From Serratia quinivorans (GTDB taxonomy: Bacteria; Pseudomonadota; Gammaproteobacteria; Enterobacterales; Enterobacteriaceae): a stretch of 64,000 nt of DNA. Location: contig UGYN01000002.1 in assembly GCA_900457075.1 (NCBI GenBank), forward strand, positions 2,852,001 through 2,916,000. The letters are read 5' to 3'. Shown here piece after piece: positions 1-10,768 of this stretch. The notes under the pieces are model-generated. The model worked only from the letters and a program-made list of their open reading frames with translations. It searched no databases and was not told the DNA's origin. The translations under genes and the position numbers were made by a program. The first letter of the stretch is position 1. Each line of letters opens with the position of its first letter.

Positions 1-3000
1 GTAGTGATCGCGGCGCAGTTTTTCATCCTGAGTTGCTACGCCGGTTGCGCAGTTATTCAGGTGACAGATACGCAGATATTTACAGCCCAGCGCCACCATA
101 GGGCCGGTGCCGAAGCCAAAGCTTTCCGCACCGAGGATCGCCGCTTTGACGATATCCACGCCGGTTTTCAGGCCACCGTCTACCTGCAAGCGGATTTTAT
201 GGCGCAGGCCATTAGCCACCAGCGCCTGCTGTGTTTCCACCAGACCCAGTTCCCACGGACAGCCGGCGTATTTTACCGAAGACAGTGGGCTGGCACCGGT
301 ACCGCCGTCGTAGCCGGCAATGGTGATCAGGTCGGCATAGGCTTTCGCCACGCCGGTGGCAATGGTACCCACGCCCGGTTCTGACACCAGTTTCACCGAA
401 ATCATCGCCTTCGGGTTGACCTGTTTCAGGTCGAAAATCAACTGCGCCAGATCTTCGATCGAGTAGATGTCGTGGTGCGGCGGTGGCGATATCAGGGTCA
501 CGCCCGGTACCGAGTAACGCAGCTTGGCGATATAAGGGGTCACCTTGTCGCCCGGCAACTGGCCGCCTTCACCCGGCTTGGCCCCTTGCGCCACTTTAAT
601 TTGGATCACATCGGCATTTACCAGGTAGGCCGGAGTCACGCCGAAACGGCCGGATGCCACCTGCTTGATGCGTGACACCTTGTTGGTGCCGTAACGTGCC
701 GGATCTTCGCCGCCTTCGCCGGAGTTGGAGAAGCCGCCGAGGCTGTTCATGGCGATTGCCAGCGACTCATGCGCTTCCGGGCTCAGGGCGCCGATAGACA
801 TGGCCGCGGTATCGAAGCGTTTGAACAGCGACTCTGCCGGTTCAACCTGATCGACCGGAATTGGCGTGCCTTTCGGCGTGATGGCCAACAGGTCGCGCAG
901 CATTGCCACCGGGCGTTCATTCACCAGCTTGGCGTAAGTCTGATAGTCGCTGTATTTGCCGCTGTGGACCGCGGTTTGCAGCGTGCTCACCACGTCAGGG
1001 TTGTACGCATGGTACTCGCCGTCGTGAACGAACTTCAGCAGGCCGCCTTGTTCCAGCGGTTTGCGTTTCAGCCACGCACGCTTGGAAAGGTTTTGCAGAT
1101 CCTGTTGTATGTCACTGAAGCTGGCACCGCCGATACGGCTGACCACGCCCTGGAAGCACAGATCGGACAGATCGCGATGCAGACCGACGGCCTCGAACAG
1201 TTTGGCGCAGCGGTAAGAAGCAATGGTCGAGATGCCCATTTTGGACATGATCTTGTACAGGCCTTTGTTGATGCCGTTACGGTAGTTCAGCATCACTTCA
1301 CGGTATTTCTTGTCGATCGCCTGGGTGTCTACCAGTTTGGCCAGGGTTTCGTAGGCCAGGTACGGGTAGACCGCCGTTGCACCGAAGCCCAGCAACACGG
1401 CGAAATGGTGTGGATCGCGGGCGCTGGCGGTTTCAACAATGATGTTGGCGTCACAGCGCAGACTTTTCTCTACCAGACGGGTCTGGATCGCCCCTACGGC
1501 CATAGGCGCAGGCACCGGCAGACGGCTGGTGGAGATCGCGCGGTCGGACAATACCAGCAGCACGGCGCCGTCGCGGACTTTGCGTTCCGCTTCGTCGCAT
1601 AGCGCGCGAATGGTCTGCTCCAAATCCTGCTCCGCCGGATCAAAGGTCAGATCAAGCGTATCGGCGCGATAATATTCGCCTTCCAGCGTGGTGAGCTGTT
1701 TGAAGTCGGAGTACAGCAGGATCGGTGATTTGAAGCTTAAACGGTGTGCCTGGCCTTCGGCCTCGCAGAACACGTTCATTTCGCGGCCGATGCTGGTCGC
1801 CAGCGACATCACATGCGCTTCACGCAGCGGGTCGATCGGTGGGTTGGTCACCTGGGCAAACTGCTGACGGAAATAGTCATAAATAATGCGCGGACGGCTG
1901 GAGAGCACGGCGAACGGGGTATCGTCACCCATTGAACCCGTGGCTTCCTGGCCAATCTCACCCAGCACGCGGATCACCTGATCCAGTTCTTCGCTGCTGT
2001 AGCCAAACTGTTTCTGGTAAGTCTCAAGCTGCGAGTCGTCAAGCTCACGACTGCCAACCTGATCGGCCGGTAGATCTTCGAATGGCACCAGACGTTTGAC
2101 GTTCTTTTCCATCCACTCTTTATACGGATGGCGGCTTTTCAGATCGTCGTCGGTTTCGGCGGAGTGCAGGATCCTGCCGCTGCGGGTGTCGATCACCATC
2201 AGCTCGCCAGGGCCCACGCGGCCTTTCTCAACCACTTCATCGGGCTGGTAATCCCAGATACCGACTTCCGAGGCGCAGGTGATCAGCTTGTCTTTGGTGA
2301 TGACGTAGCGCGCCGGACGCAGGCCGTTACGGTCCAGGTTACAGGCAGCGTAGCGGCCGTCGGACATCACGATGCCGGCAGGGCCGTCCCACGGCTCCAT
2401 GTGCATCGAGTTGAAGTCGAAGAAGGCGCGCAGATCGGTGTCCATATCCGGGTTGTTCTGCCATGCCGGCGGCACCAGCAGGCGCATGGCACGGATCAGA
2501 TCCATCCCGCCCGCCAGCAGCAGTTCCAGCATGTTATCCAGCGAGCTGGAGTCGGAGCCGGTTTCGTTAACGAAGGGGGCAGCAGTCTGCAAGTCCGGGA
2601 TCAGCGGCGTCTGGAACTTATAAGTACGGGCGCGCGCCCACTGACGGTTGCCGGTGATGGTGTTGATCTCGCCGTTGTGCGCCAGATAGCGGAACGGCTG
2701 CGCCAGCGGCCAGCGCGGCACGGTGTTGGTGGAAAAACGCTGGTGGAACAGGCAGATGGCCGATTCCAGACGCAAGTCCGCCAAATCAAGATAGAAACGC
2801 GGCAGATCCGCAGGCATGCACAGGCCTTTATAGATCGTCACCAGATTCGAGAAGCTGCAGACGTAGAAGCTGTCGTCCTGGACGCGCTTCTCGATACGGC
2901 GACGCGCGATAAACAGGCGGCGTTCCATATCACGCGGACGCCAACCGGCCGGGGCGTTCACGAAGATTTGTTCAATGCGTGGCAGAGAAGAGAGGGCGAT

Positions 3001-3384
3001 CTCACCCAATACGTCCGGGTTGGTCGGCACTTCACGCCAGCCGACTACCGACAGCGTTTCATTCTGCAGCTCTTCTTCGACAATGCGGCGGCTGGCACGG
3101 GCTTCCTCTTCGTTCTGGCTGAGGAACATCATGCCAACGGCGTAGTTCTTGGCTAAACGCCAGCTGCGCTCTTCTGCGACCATGCGGAAGAAGCGATCGG
3201 GCTTTTGCAATAACAGGCCGCAACCGTCGCCAGTCTTGCCGTCAGCAAGGATTGCGCCACGGTGCTGCATACGGGCAAGTGCGTGAATAGCGGTACGCAC
3301 CACCTTATGGCTAGGTTCGCCTTCTATGTGGGCGATCAGGCCGAAACCACAGTTGTCCCGCTCTTGGGATTTATCGTACAACAT
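1..3384 (-). CDS. gltB: Glutamate synthase (NADPH) large subunit, 3' end outside window
   Basis: Large subunit of glutamate synthase (GOGAT), which with GltD converts glutamine and 2-oxoglutarate to two glutamates. The chosen ATG at 3384 opens with [15 protein letters not shown], so Cys12 would become the N-terminal nucleophile of the class II amidotransferase domain after propeptide removal. The visible 1128 residues cover that domain, the central domain and most of the FMN-binding synthase domain, including a [11 protein letters not shown] segment and the CIL-type cysteine cluster [16 protein letters not shown] region near the window edge ([12 protein letters not shown]). The E. coli protein is about 1490 residues, so roughly a quarter is missing beyond base 1. 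A GGGAGG Shine-Dalgarno lies 9 bases before the ATG. gltD is expected downstream, outside the window. Confidence 0.97.
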   Translation of the reverse strand, partial: MLYDKSQERDNCGFGLIAHIEGEPSHKVVRTAIHALARMQHRGAILADGKTGDGCGLLLQKPDRFFRMVAEERSWRLAKNYAVGMMFLSQNEEEARASRRIVEEELQNETLSVVGWREVPTNPDVLGEIALSSLPRIEQIFVNAPAGWRPRDMERRLFIARRRIEKRVQDDSFYVCSFSNLVTIYKGLCMPADLPRFYLDLADLRLESAICLFHQRFSTNTVPRWPLAQPFRYLAHNGEINTITGNRQWARARTYKFQTPLIPDLQTAAPFVNETGSDSSSLDNMLELLLAGGMDLIRAMRLLVPPAWQNNPDMDTDLRAFFDFNSMHMEPWDGPAGIVMSDGRYAACNLDRNGLRPARYVITKDKLITCASEVGIWDYQPDEVVEKGRVGPGELMVIDTRSGRILHSAETDDDLKSRHPYKEWMEKNVKRLVPFEDLPADQVGSRELDDSQLETYQKQFGYSSEELDQVIRVLGEIGQEATGSMGDDTPFAVLSSRPRIIYDYFRQQFAQVTNPPIDPLREAHVMSLATSIGREMNVFCEAEGQAHRLSFKSPILLYSDFKQLTTLEGEYYRADTLDLTFDPAEQDLEQTIRALCDEAERKVRDGAVLLVLSDRAISTSRLPVPAPMAVGAIQTRLVEKSLRCDANIIVETASARDPHHFAVLLGFGATAVYPYLAYETLAKLVDTQAIDKKYREVMLNYRNGINKGLYKIMSKMGISTIASYRCAKLFEAVGLHRDLSDLCFQGVVSRIGGASFSDIQQDLQNLSKRAWLKRKPLEQGGLLKFVHDGEYHAYNPDVVSTLQTAVHSGKYSDYQTYAKLVNERPVAMLRDLLAITPKGTPIPVDQVEPAESLFKRFDTAAMSIGALSPEAHESLAIAMNSLGGFSNSGEGGEDPARYGTNKVSRIKQVASGRFGVTPAYLVNADVIQIKVAQGAKPGEGGQLPGDKVTPYIAKLRYSVPGVTLISPPPHHDIYSIEDLAQLIFDLKQVNPKAMISVKLVSEPGVGTIATGVAKAYADLITIAGYDGGTGASPLSSVKYAGCPWELGLVETQQALVANGLRHKIRLQVDGGLKTGVDIVKAAILGAESFGFGTGPMVALGCKYLRICHLNNCATGVATQDEKLRRDHY

Positions 3385-4077
3385 ATCAGTGAACCTCCCC
3401 AGGCTCTGCGTGACTCTCACAACCCACTGCGAGCGGCTTCTTAATTTCAGGCAGAAGTCCAATCAGCAAGGTTAATAGCGCCGATCTGCTTTTCCGCCCT
3501 CCGTTAATGGCCTCTCGTGACGGTTCTCACAAGTGGTAAATGACTTGTTTTAAGAGGGAGTCTTAAATTACTGCATAAATATGACGAGACGTTTGCCCGT
3601 CCAGAAAGCTTCCAGCGGACTTCCAACTTAGCGAGAAAGAATACGCAGGTCAACTATAGGCCTAAGGGGGTTTCTTATGGGATTTTTTGCGCTCAATTAG
3701 TTGATATTTAATATGTTATATCCGTTTTTGAGCTTGTGCAGGAGAGCAGTAACCCCCGGAGAAATGTGAGCTGTCTCACTATAGTGCAACGCCTGAATCT
3801 CTGCACCATGCTAGTGCGGGTGGGAATGTCGGAATTTTATTCTAATAAGTTATTCTTTTTCGTTGTTTATAACTATTTTTCATCGCTTTGTCATATTGAC
3901 GTGAACGGTTGCGTGAGAATAAGAAAAATTCATCTCGGCCAGAGTGATTTTATTTGCATTTATAATGAATAGTTATGCCTGGTAAAGCCTTGCGGGGAAA
4001 GCGTTGATCTCTGTCATCGCGGGAAAAGCCGTTTCTTATTAGCATCACGGGCTTTGAGCACAGAGACTCCCAAGATT
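3385..4077. other. gltB-yhcC divergent intergenic region
   Basis: About 690 bases without a convincing gene. It contains the gltB leader, the candidate gltB promoter at 3625-3653, an AT-rich segment at 3660-3730 and 3830-3970, and a TATAAT at 3961-3966 that may be the -10 of yhcC although no good -35 precedes it. A 78-codon open frame at 3736-3972 has no recognisable sequence or ribosome binding site and is not annotated. Confidence 0.6.
3625..3653 (-). promoter_or_regulatory. Candidate sigma-70 promoter for gltB
   Basis: On the minus strand TTGACC is followed after 17 bases by TAAGTT, about 240 bases upstream of the gltB ATG. A long leader is consistent with the gltBDF operon of E. coli, which is Lrp-controlled. 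The AT-rich stretch at about 3660-3730 lies just upstream and could hold protein sites. The assignment rests only on hexamer match and spacing. Confidence 0.45.
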
Positions 4078-5016
4078 ATGCAGTTGCCGCAATTAGTCAA
4101 TATGTTTGGCGCCGATCTTCAGCGCCGCTACGGTGAAAAGATCCATAAACTCACGCTGCATGGCGGTTTCAGTTGCCCGAACCGCGATGGCACGCTTGGG
4201 CGCGGTGGCTGTACCTTTTGCAATGTGGCCTCTTTCGCCGATGAACAGATGCAGCAACAAAGTATCGCCGAGCAGTTGGCGCTGCAGGCGGTCAGGGTCA
4301 ACCGCGCCAAGCGCTATCTGGCCTATTTCCAGGCTTATACCAGTACTTATGCCGAAGTGAGCCTGCTGGCACAGATGTATCGGCAGGCGCTGGCGCAGGC
4401 GGATATGGTCGGTATCTGCGTCGGCACGCGCCCGGACTGTGTACCGCCCGCCGCGCTGGATCTGCTGGCGGGTTACCTTGAACAGGGCTATGAGGTGTGG
4501 CTGGAGTTGGGGCTACAGACCGCGCACGATAAAACACTGAAACGCATCAATCGCGGCCATGATTTCTCCTGTTATCAGCACACCGCCCGGCTGGCGCGTG
4601 AACGCGGGTTGAAGGTCTGCAGCCATCTGATTGTTGGGTTGCCAGGGGAAACGGCCGCCGACCATCTGTCGACCCTGCAACAGGTGGTGGACAGCGGGGT
4701 GGACGGCATCAAGCTGCACCCGCTGCATATCGTGACCGGCAGCACCCTGGCGCGGGCCTGGCTGGCTGGGCGCTTGCCTGAGCTGGCGCTCGAGGAGTAT
4801 GCCTGCAGCGCCGGTGAGATGATCCGCCATACGCCGAAAGAGGTGGTATATCACCGCATCTCCGCCAGTGCCCGCCGGCCGACGCTGTTGGCACCATTAT
4901 GGTGCGAAAACCGTTGGAACGGCATGCAGGCGGTGGGGGGCTATCTGCAACGCCATGGCGGCCAGGGCAGCGCATTGGAAGAAAAGCAGCAATATCGCCC
5001 TTGCGCACTGTTTTGA
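4078..5016 (+). CDS. yhcC: Radical SAM protein YhcC
   Basis: Member of the YhcC (TIGR01212) radical SAM family, related to the Elp3-type enzymes; the substrate is not established. The iron-sulphur cysteines are visible as C33, C45 and C48 in CPNRDGTLGRGGCTFC, followed by the conserved HLIVGLPGE and GIKLHPLHIV segments. Length 312 residues against 309 in E. coli. I chose the ATG at 4078 because the protein then begins MQLPQLVNMFG like its homologues; a TTG eight codons upstream (4054) is an alternative, and neither has a strong ribosome binding site. It is divergent from gltB, as in E. coli, and is followed by arcB after 92 bases. Confidence 0.93.
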   Translation: MQLPQLVNMFGADLQRRYGEKIHKLTLHGGFSCPNRDGTLGRGGCTFCNVASFADEQMQQQSIAEQLALQAVRVNRAKRYLAYFQAYTSTYAEVSLLAQMYRQALAQADMVGICVGTRPDCVPPAALDLLAGYLEQGYEVWLELGLQTAHDKTLKRINRGHDFSCYQHTARLARERGLKVCSHLIVGLPGETAADHLSTLQQVVDSGVDGIKLHPLHIVTGSTLARAWLAGRLPELALEEYACSAGEMIRHTPKEVVYHRISASARRPTLLAPLWCENRWNGMQAVGGYLQRHGGQGSALEEKQQYRPCALF

Positions 5017-5108
5017 TTTGCAATCTTTCCCACACTTCGGCGTTTGCTTTCTTATCTCACCGGGGTTTTACGGTATGATTTACAAGATTCTGTCTGATGG
5101 GAGCGGCT

Positions 5109-7448
5109 ATGAAGCAAATCCGGGTGTTAGCCCAGTACTACGTTGATTTAATGGTAAAACTGGGGCTGGTGCGCTTTTCGCTGCTGCTGGCATCGGCGCT
5201 GGTGGTGCTGGCGATGGTGGTACAGATGGCGGTCACCATGCTGCTGCGCGGGGAAGTAGAAAGCATAGACGTGGTGCGTTCCATCTTCTTCGGCCTGCTG
5301 ATTACGCCATGGGCGGTCTACTTTCTGTCGGTGGTGGTCGAACAGCTTGAGGAGTCGCGCCAGCGCCTGACGCGGCTGGTGGATAAGCTCGAAGAGATGC
5401 GCCACCGCGACCTGGAGCTGAACCAACAGCTTAAGGACAACATCAGCCAACTGAATCAGGAAATTGCCGACCGTATCAAGGCGGAAGAAGAACGTCAGCA
5501 GGTGATGGACAAACTGACGGGAGAGATGGAGCAGCGTGAACTGGCGCAGATCGAACTGGGCCAGCAGTCGGCACTGCTGCGCTCCTTCCTCGACGCTTCA
5601 CCGGATCTGGTCTATTACCGCAACGAAGACAAAGAGTTCTCTGGTTGTAACCGGGCGATGGAACTGCTGACCGGCAAAAGCGAAAAGCAGCTGATCGGTC
5701 TGACGCCTTTTGACGTCTACGGTGAGGAAATTGCCGAGAAGGTAATCGAAACCGACGAGAAAGTGTTCCGTCACAACGTCTCACTGACCTACGAACAGTG
5801 GCTGGTTTACCCGGATGGTCGCAAGGCCTGTTTTGAGCTGCGCAAGGTGCCGTTTTACGACCGCGTGGGCAAACGCCACGGCCTTATGGGCTTTGGCCGC
5901 GATATAACCGAACGTAAGCGCTATCAGGACGCGCTGGAGAATGCCAGCAGGGACAAGACTACCTTCATCTCAACGATCAGCCACGAGCTTCGTACGCCGC
6001 TTAACGGCATCGTCGGCCTGAGTCGCATTCTGCTCGACACCGAGTTAAACGACGAACAGCTGAAATACCTCAAAACCATCCATGTCAGCGCCATCACGCT
6101 GGGTAATATCTTCAATGACATTATCGAGATGGACAAACTCGAGCGCCGTAAAGTGCAGCTCGACAATCAACCGGTGGACTTTACCGGCTTCCTGGCCGAT
6201 TTGGAAAACCTCTCCGGCCTGTTGGTGCAGCCGAAAGGGCTGCAGTTTGTGATGGAGCCGCAGCAACCGCTGCCTCAACAAATCATCGCCGATGGCACCC
6301 GCCTGCGGCAGATCCTGTGGAACCTGATCGGCAACGCGGTGAAGTTTACCCCGCAGGGGCAAATCGTGGTGCGGGTGCGGCGTGAAGAGCAGGATCGGCT
6401 GGTGTTTGAAGTGGAAGACTCCGGCATGGGCATTCCGCAGGATGAACAGGACAAGATCTTCGCCATGTATTATCAGGTGAAGGATCAGCACGGCGGCCGT
6501 CCGGCGACCGGCACCGGCATTGGGCTGGCGGTTTCCAAGCGGCTGGCGCAGAGCATGGGCGGCGATATCACCGTCAGCAGCGTCCAGGGGCAGGGTTCTT
6601 GCTTCACCTTATCCATCAAGGCACCGGCGGTGCAGGAAGTGGAAAGTGAAACCGCAGTTGAAGAGGAACTGCCATTGCCGGCGCTGCATATTCTGCTGGT
6701 GGAAGATATTGAGCTGAATGTGATTGTGGCGCGTTCGGTGCTGGAAAAACTGGGTAACAGCGTTGAAGTGGCGATGAACGGCCAGGATGCGCTGGCCATG
6801 TTTGATCCGGACGAGTTCGATCTGGTGCTGTTGGACATCCAGTTACCGGATATGACCGGGCTGGATATCGCCCGGATACTGCGTGAACGCTATGCCGGGC
6901 AGGCGTTGCCGCCGCTGGTTGCGCTGACTGCCAACGTGCTGAAAGACAAAAAAGAGTACCTCGACGCGGGAATGGACGATGTGCTGAGCAAGCCGCTGTC
7001 GGTACCGGCGCTGACCAAAGTGATTAAACATTACTGGGATCATCAACCCTCTCACACCACAAAGAAAACGGAGCAAAAGACGATGAAGATTAATGAGTCT
7101 TTACTGGATACCACCATGCTGGAACAGTATATGGACCTGGTGGGGCCGCAGTTGATTCATCAGAGCCTGGAGATGTTTGAGCAGATGATGCCGGGTTATC
7201 TGGCAGTGCTGGATTCCAACATGACGGCGCGCGACCAGAAAGGCATCACGGAAGAGGGGCATAAAATCAAAGGTGCCGCCGGCTCGGTTGGCCTGCGTCA
7301 TTTGCAACAGATTGCGCAGCAAATTCAAACCCCGACGCTGCCGGCATGGTGGGATAACGTGCAAGATTGGGTTGATGAGTTGAAGCTGGAATGGCGCAAC
7401 GATGTGCAGGTACTGCGTGAGTGGGTAGCGGAAGCTGAAAAAAAATGA
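5109..7448 (+). CDS. arcB: Aerobic respiration control sensor histidine kinase ArcB
   Basis: Tripartite hybrid sensor kinase that senses the redox state of the quinone pool and phosphorylates ArcA. The 779-residue protein begins MKQIRVLAQYYVDLM, with two membrane segments at about 25-45 and 58-78, a coiled-coil linker, a PAS domain (about 153-270), the kinase core with phospho-acceptor H292 in ISHELRTPLNG, a receiver domain with D576 in LLDIQLPDMTG, and a C-terminal HPt domain with H718 in GHKIKGAAGS. All three phosphorelay residues are present. An in-frame ATG four codons upstream (5097) exists, but 5109 matches the family start and has GGGAG six bases before it. The gene stands alone downstream of yhcC. 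Confidence 0.98.
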   Translation: MKQIRVLAQYYVDLMVKLGLVRFSLLLASALVVLAMVVQMAVTMLLRGEVESIDVVRSIFFGLLITPWAVYFLSVVVEQLEESRQRLTRLVDKLEEMRHRDLELNQQLKDNISQLNQEIADRIKAEEERQQVMDKLTGEMEQRELAQIELGQQSALLRSFLDASPDLVYYRNEDKEFSGCNRAMELLTGKSEKQLIGLTPFDVYGEEIAEKVIETDEKVFRHNVSLTYEQWLVYPDGRKACFELRKVPFYDRVGKRHGLMGFGRDITERKRYQDALENASRDKTTFISTISHELRTPLNGIVGLSRILLDTELNDEQLKYLKTIHVSAITLGNIFNDIIEMDKLERRKVQLDNQPVDFTGFLADLENLSGLLVQPKGLQFVMEPQQPLPQQIIADGTRLRQILWNLIGNAVKFTPQGQIVVRVRREEQDRLVFEVEDSGMGIPQDEQDKIFAMYYQVKDQHGGRPATGTGIGLAVSKRLAQSMGGDITVSSVQGQGSCFTLSIKAPAVQEVESETAVEEELPLPALHILLVEDIELNVIVARSVLEKLGNSVEVAMNGQDALAMFDPDEFDLVLLDIQLPDMTGLDIARILRERYAGQALPPLVALTANVLKDKKEYLDAGMDDVLSKPLSVPALTKVIKHYWDHQPSHTTKKTEQKTMKINESLLDTTMLEQYMDLVGPQLIHQSLEMFEQMMPGYLAVLDSNMTARDQKGITEEGHKIKGAAGSVGLRHLQQIAQQIQTPTLPAWWDNVQDWVDELKLEWRNDVQVLREWVAEAEKK

Positions 7449-7466
7449 CCCCGACCTAGGCCGGGG
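7449..7466 (+). terminator. Hairpin directly after arcB
   Basis: CCCCG at 7449-7453 pairs with CGGGG at 7462-7466 and an inner CC/GG pair extends the stem. It starts at the base after the arcB stop codon. No T run follows, so it may stabilise the 3' end rather than terminate transcription by itself. Confidence 0.35.
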
Positions 7467-7685
7467 TGCGCGAATATTGCGCCAACACCAGGGAAATTGT
7501 GAACCTGCGTATTGGTTTTAATGTTCTGGTCGAGCAGGTTGTAGAGAATTCCTAAACATCATACAGCCAACAACATAGCAAATGTAAGCGCTCTTGTTAG
7601 AAGATTCATTAAAATGTGTGATGTAGATTAGTGTTTGTCAACTCAGAGCACTAACCAGTTGACAGTAGCGACAGGAGGAAGGGTG

Positions 7686-8339
7686 ATGAAAAACGTTGGC
7701 GTAGTGCTGAGTGGCTGTGGGGTTTATGACGGTTCGGAGATCCATGAAGCCGTCCTGACGCTGCTGGCGTTGGACCGGGCGGGGGCACAGGCGGTGTGTT
7801 TTGCCCCGGATAAACCTCAACTTCATGTTATCAATCATTTATCTGGCGATGTAGTGCCGGAAAATCGCAATGTTTTAGTGGAGTCTGCGCGCATTGCCAG
7901 AGGCAAGGTTCAGCCGCTTTCGCAGGCCGACGCCAGCCAACTCGACGCCCTGATCGTCCCCGGCGGCTTTGGTGCGGCAAAGAACCTCAGCAGTTTTGCC
8001 AGCGAAGGGGCGGAATGCTGGATTGATAAGGATTTGGCTAAGTTAACGCAGCAAATGCATAAGGCAAATAAACCAATTGGTTTTATGTGTATTGCGCCTG
8101 CCTTGCTGCCGAAGTTGCTGGATCAACAAGTGCGGCTGACCATTGGCAACGATCCCGACCTGGGTGAAGTGATTGATGCCATGGGCGGCGAGCCGGTGAT
8201 TTGTCCGGTTGACGACATCGTAGTGGATATCGAGAACAAAGTGGTGACTACGCCGGCCTATATGCTGGCGAAATCGATCGCTGAGGCGGCCAGCGGAATT
8301 GATAAGCTGGTTTCACGGGTGCTGGATTTGACTGAATGA
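7686..8339 (+). CDS. elbB: Isoprenoid biosynthesis glyoxalase ElbB
   Basis: DJ-1/PfpI-like protein ElbB, 217 residues as in E. coli; glyoxalase activity has been reported for the family and its gene was linked to isoprenoid production. The sequence shows [23 protein letters not shown] at the N terminus, [14 protein letters not shown], and the nucleophile-elbow cysteine in [11 protein letters not shown]. The ATG at 7686 follows a very strong AGGAGGAAGG ribosome binding site, so the upstream open frame from 7635 is not used. It overlaps mtgA by four bases (ATGA), indicating translational coupling in a two-gene operon. The 237 bases upstream, after arcB, presumably contain its promoter; I see no clear pair of hexamers. 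Confidence 0.95.
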   Translation: MKNVGVVLSGCGVYDGSEIHEAVLTLLALDRAGAQAVCFAPDKPQLHVINHLSGDVVPENRNVLVESARIARGKVQPLSQADASQLDALIVPGGFGAAKNLSSFASEGAECWIDKDLAKLTQQMHKANKPIGFMCIAPALLPKLLDQQVRLTIGNDPDLGEVIDAMGGEPVICPVDDIVVDIENKVVTTPAYMLAKSIAEAASGIDKLVSRVLDLTE

Positions 8340-9067
8340 GAAAATCTGCGGGCAAATCGATTTTTTCCCGGCCCTGGTTTTGGCTGAAACGTGGATTAAT
8401 TGTGCTGGTTGGCGCATGGCTACTGGGGATCCTTGCCTTTGCTTTTCTGCCAGTGCCTTTTTCTGCGGTGATGGTTGAACGGCAGATCGGTGCCTGGCTG
8501 AGTGGCGATTTTAGCTATGTGGCGCATTCCGACTGGGTGTCGATGGACGATATTTCCCCGCAGATGGCGTTGGCGGTGATGGCGGCGGAAGATCAGAAAT
8601 TCCCGGAGCACTGGGGGTTTGACGTGGCGGCGATCGAAAAGGCGTTTAGCCATAACGAACGTCGGCCCACGCGCATCCGTGGTGCCTCCACGCTGTCCCA
8701 GCAAACGGCGAAGAACCTGTTCCTGTGGGATGGCCGCAGCTGGCTGCGTAAAGGGCTGGAGGTCGGGCTGACATCGGGCATTGAGCTGGTGTGGACCAAG
8801 CGACGGATCCTGACGGTTTATCTGAATATCGTGGAGTTCGGCGACGGCGTTTTCGGCGTGGAGGAAGCGTCACAGCGCTTTTTCAATAAACCGGCCAAAC
8901 GTCTGACGGCCTCAGAGGCGGCATTGCTGGCGGCAGTCTTGCCCAACCCGCATCGCTTCAAAGCCAATGCGCCTTCGGGCTACGTGGTACAGCGGCAGCA
9001 GTGGATCATGCGCCAGATGCGTCAGTTGGGTGGTGAAGGGTTTCTGAAAGAAAATAATCTGGATTGA
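8336..9067 (+). CDS. mtgA: Monofunctional biosynthetic peptidoglycan transglycosylase
   Basis: Glycosyltransferase family 51 enzyme that polymerises lipid II into glycan strands in the periplasm. The 243 residues start with a basic stretch and one membrane anchor at about 17-39, then the GT51 signature with catalytic Glu85 in [28 protein letters not shown] and the second acidic motif region in [14 protein letters not shown]. No transpeptidase domain follows, in keeping with MtgA. The start codon overlaps the elbB stop, the same arrangement as in E. coli. It converges with dolP. Confidence 0.96.
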   Translation: MRKSAGKSIFSRPWFWLKRGLIVLVGAWLLGILAFAFLPVPFSAVMVERQIGAWLSGDFSYVAHSDWVSMDDISPQMALAVMAAEDQKFPEHWGFDVAAIEKAFSHNERRPTRIRGASTLSQQTAKNLFLWDGRSWLRKGLEVGLTSGIELVWTKRRILTVYLNIVEFGDGVFGVEEASQRFFNKPAKRLTASEAALLAAVLPNPHRFKANAPSGYVVQRQQWIMRQMRQLGGEGFLKENNLD

Positions 9068-9076
9068 GTGAGCTTT

Positions 9077-9110
9077 CCCTCTCTCCGGTGGGAGAGGGCC
9101 GGGGTGAGGG
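9077..9110. repeat. GC-rich intergenic hairpin element
   Basis: CCCTCTC at 9077-9083 pairs with GAGAGGG at 9092-9098, extended by a G-T and a C-G pair, followed by CCGGGGTGAGGG. It lies between the converging mtgA and dolP genes. Elements of this form are common between genes in gamma-proteobacteria, where they act as 3' barriers or terminators. I saw only this one copy in the window. Confidence 0.5.
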
Positions 9111-9148
9111 CATCAGACAATGCTGAAGCCACTTTCCCCGGCAAGCGG

Positions 9149-9724
9149 TTATTTCACAAAGGTAAAGGCGGTGGTGACGTGTTTCACGCCGCCGACCTGG
9201 CTGGCGGTCTGCGCCGCAGACTGAGCTTCCTGTTGCGTGACCAGACCCAGCAGGAACACTTCACCATTTTCGGTGGTGACTTTCACATTGGATGACTTCA
9301 CTGCATCGCTGGTGAGCAATTGTGAACGCACCTTGGTGGTGATCCAGGTGTCGGAAGACGCGGTGCTCAGACTGACCGGCGTACCCTGACGAACCTCGTT
9401 GTACACTTCGGTAGTGCCTTCAACACCCATCGCGATTTGCTTGGCGCGGGCGGCCAGATCGGTATTCGGCGCCTGGCCGGTCAGCAGCACCTTACCCTGA
9501 TAGGCGGTCGCAACCACCCGGGCCTCTTTCTTCAACTGCTGATCTTTACTCAGGGCGTTTTCAACCCGGGCTTCCAGCGTGCCGTCGTCTACCTGAGTCC
9601 CGACGCTACGTGGGTCGGTGGCCGTTTTGGTGGCAACGGCGGCGCTGCCAACGACAACGCCTGCAATACAGCCTTGTAACAGCAGGGCGCTGGACAGCAC
9701 TGCAAATGTGGCTTTCAGCTTCAT
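9149..9724 (-). CDS. dolP: Outer membrane lipoprotein DolP, two BON domains
   Basis: Division- and outer-membrane-associated lipoprotein DolP (formerly YraP), 191 residues as in E. coli. The lipoprotein signal peptide ends in the lipobox LQGC (Cys19), and two BON domains follow at about 45-112 and 120-188, each with the typical VxxxxxxGxVxLxG pattern (GKVLLTG, GEVFLLG). The family localises to the division site and supports outer membrane integrity. It is the last gene of the lpoA-yraN-diaA-dolP transcription unit, nine bases after diaA. Confidence 0.95.
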   Translation of the reverse strand: MKLKATFAVLSSALLLQGCIAGVVVGSAAVATKTATDPRSVGTQVDDGTLEARVENALSKDQQLKKEARVVATAYQGKVLLTGQAPNTDLAARAKQIAMGVEGTTEVYNEVRQGTPVSLSTASSDTWITTKVRSQLLTSDAVKSSNVKVTTENGEVFLLGLVTQQEAQSAAQTASQVGGVKHVTTAFTFVK

Positions 9725-9733
9725 CTCAGTTCC

Positions 9734-10324
9734 TTATTCGTCCTGGTGGGGAAACAACGTACTATCAATCAGGTCGCATAGGCAATTTACGGTAAGCATA
9801 TGCATTTCCTGAATACGTGCACTGCGGTGTGATGGAATGCGGATCTCGACATCCTGCTGGCCGAGCAAGCCGGCCAGTTCACCGCCGTCATAGCCGGTCA
9901 GTGCGACAATCGTCATGTCGCGCGTCACTGCGGCTTCGACCGCTTTCACAATATCACGGCTGTTGCCGCGGGTGGAAATTGCCAGCAATACGTCGCCGGC
10001 ATGGCCGAGCGCGCGGACTTGTTTGGCATAAACTTCGTCGTGCAGCCGATCGTTGGTGATCGCCGTCAGCACCACGTTATCGGCATTCAGCGCGATGGCC
10101 GGCAGGCTTGGGCGCTCGGTTTCAAAGCGATTGATCATGCTGGCGGCGAAATGCTGCGCGTTGGCCGCCGAGGTGCCGTTGCCGCAGCACAGAATTTTAT
10201 TACCGTTAAGTAAGGATTGAACCAGCGTCATCGCAGCACGCGAAATGGCGTCGGGCAAGGCCTCCGCTGCCGCAATCTGGGTTTGGATGCTTTCGGTAAA
10301 ACAGGCTTTAATTCTATCCAGCAC
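9734..10324 (-). CDS. diaA: DnaA initiator-associating protein DiaA
   Basis: SIS-domain protein of 196 residues, the same length as E. coli DiaA, which forms a tetramer that binds DnaA and promotes ordered assembly at oriC. Visible SIS features are [37 protein letters not shown] and the C-terminal helix with [14 protein letters not shown]. It is related to GmhA phosphoheptose isomerases, but the operon position behind yraN and before dolP supports DiaA. 51 bases separate it from yraN. Confidence 0.96.
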   Translation of the reverse strand: MLDRIKACFTESIQTQIAAAEALPDAISRAAMTLVQSLLNGNKILCCGNGTSAANAQHFAASMINRFETERPSLPAIALNADNVVLTAITNDRLHDEVYAKQVRALGHAGDVLLAISTRGNSRDIVKAVEAAVTRDMTIVALTGYDGGELAGLLGQQDVEIRIPSHRSARIQEMHMLTVNCLCDLIDSTLFPHQDE

Positions 10325-10375
10325 GTTGTATTAATCCACTAAGTCAAAGGGCCGGTCTGCACCGGTAAACCATGA

Positions 10376-10768
10376 TTAATCCGCATTGAAGGCGTTGGGT
10401 ATCCATTCTAACTGGCTACCGGTGATGGCCAAAACATCAAAACGGCAAGACGATGTGTCAAAACTGGCTCCGCGTCCCGCCAGCCACACGGTGGCGGCAT
10501 GCAGCAACCGCTGCTGCTTGCGATAAGTAACGCTGGCAGCCGCACCGCCAAAAGCGTCACTGCGGCGGTAGCGGACTTCAACGAACACCCAGGTTTGACC
10601 ATCGCGCATGATGAGATCGAGCTCACCGCCGCGCAGCGCCACATTGGCGGCGCAGAAGGTGAGCCCGGCGCGTTCCAGATAGTGGCGGGCCTGTAACTCA
10701 TAGCCCGCCCCTATGGCGCGTTGACTCAAGAGACCGGAACGACCGTGCCCTGGCGATATTGCAGCCAA
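10376..10768 (-). CDS. yraN: UPF0102 protein YraN, nuclease-fold
   Basis: 130-residue member of the UPF0102 family, which has a restriction-endonuclease-like fold. The acidic and lysine-type motif positions are visible in [23 protein letters not shown] (E-D ... E-V-R), with [15 protein letters not shown] following. Its cellular role is not established. The start lies 43 bases inside the end of lpoA; a downstream methionine is not available before the conserved core, so the long overlap is likely real and suggests translational coupling. Confidence 0.92.
   Translation of the reverse strand: MAAISPGHGRSGLLSQRAIGAGYELQARHYLERAGLTFCAANVALRGGELDLIMRDGQTWVFVEVRYRRSDAFGGAAASVTYRKQQRLLHAATVWLAGRGASFDTSSCRFDVLAITGSQLEWIPNAFNAD

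Noticed and set aside
769..3156. Long plus-strand frames opposite gltB
   Set aside because: They mirror the codon bias of gltB on the other strand and have no features of their own.
3736..3972. A 78-codon plus-strand frame in the gltB-yhcC interval
   Set aside because: No ribosome binding site, no recognisable sequence features, AT-rich regulatory DNA. Likely chance.
9077..9110. The GC-rich hairpin as a mobile-element end
   Set aside because: No partner repeat or transposase nearby; a 3' hairpin between converging genes explains it.
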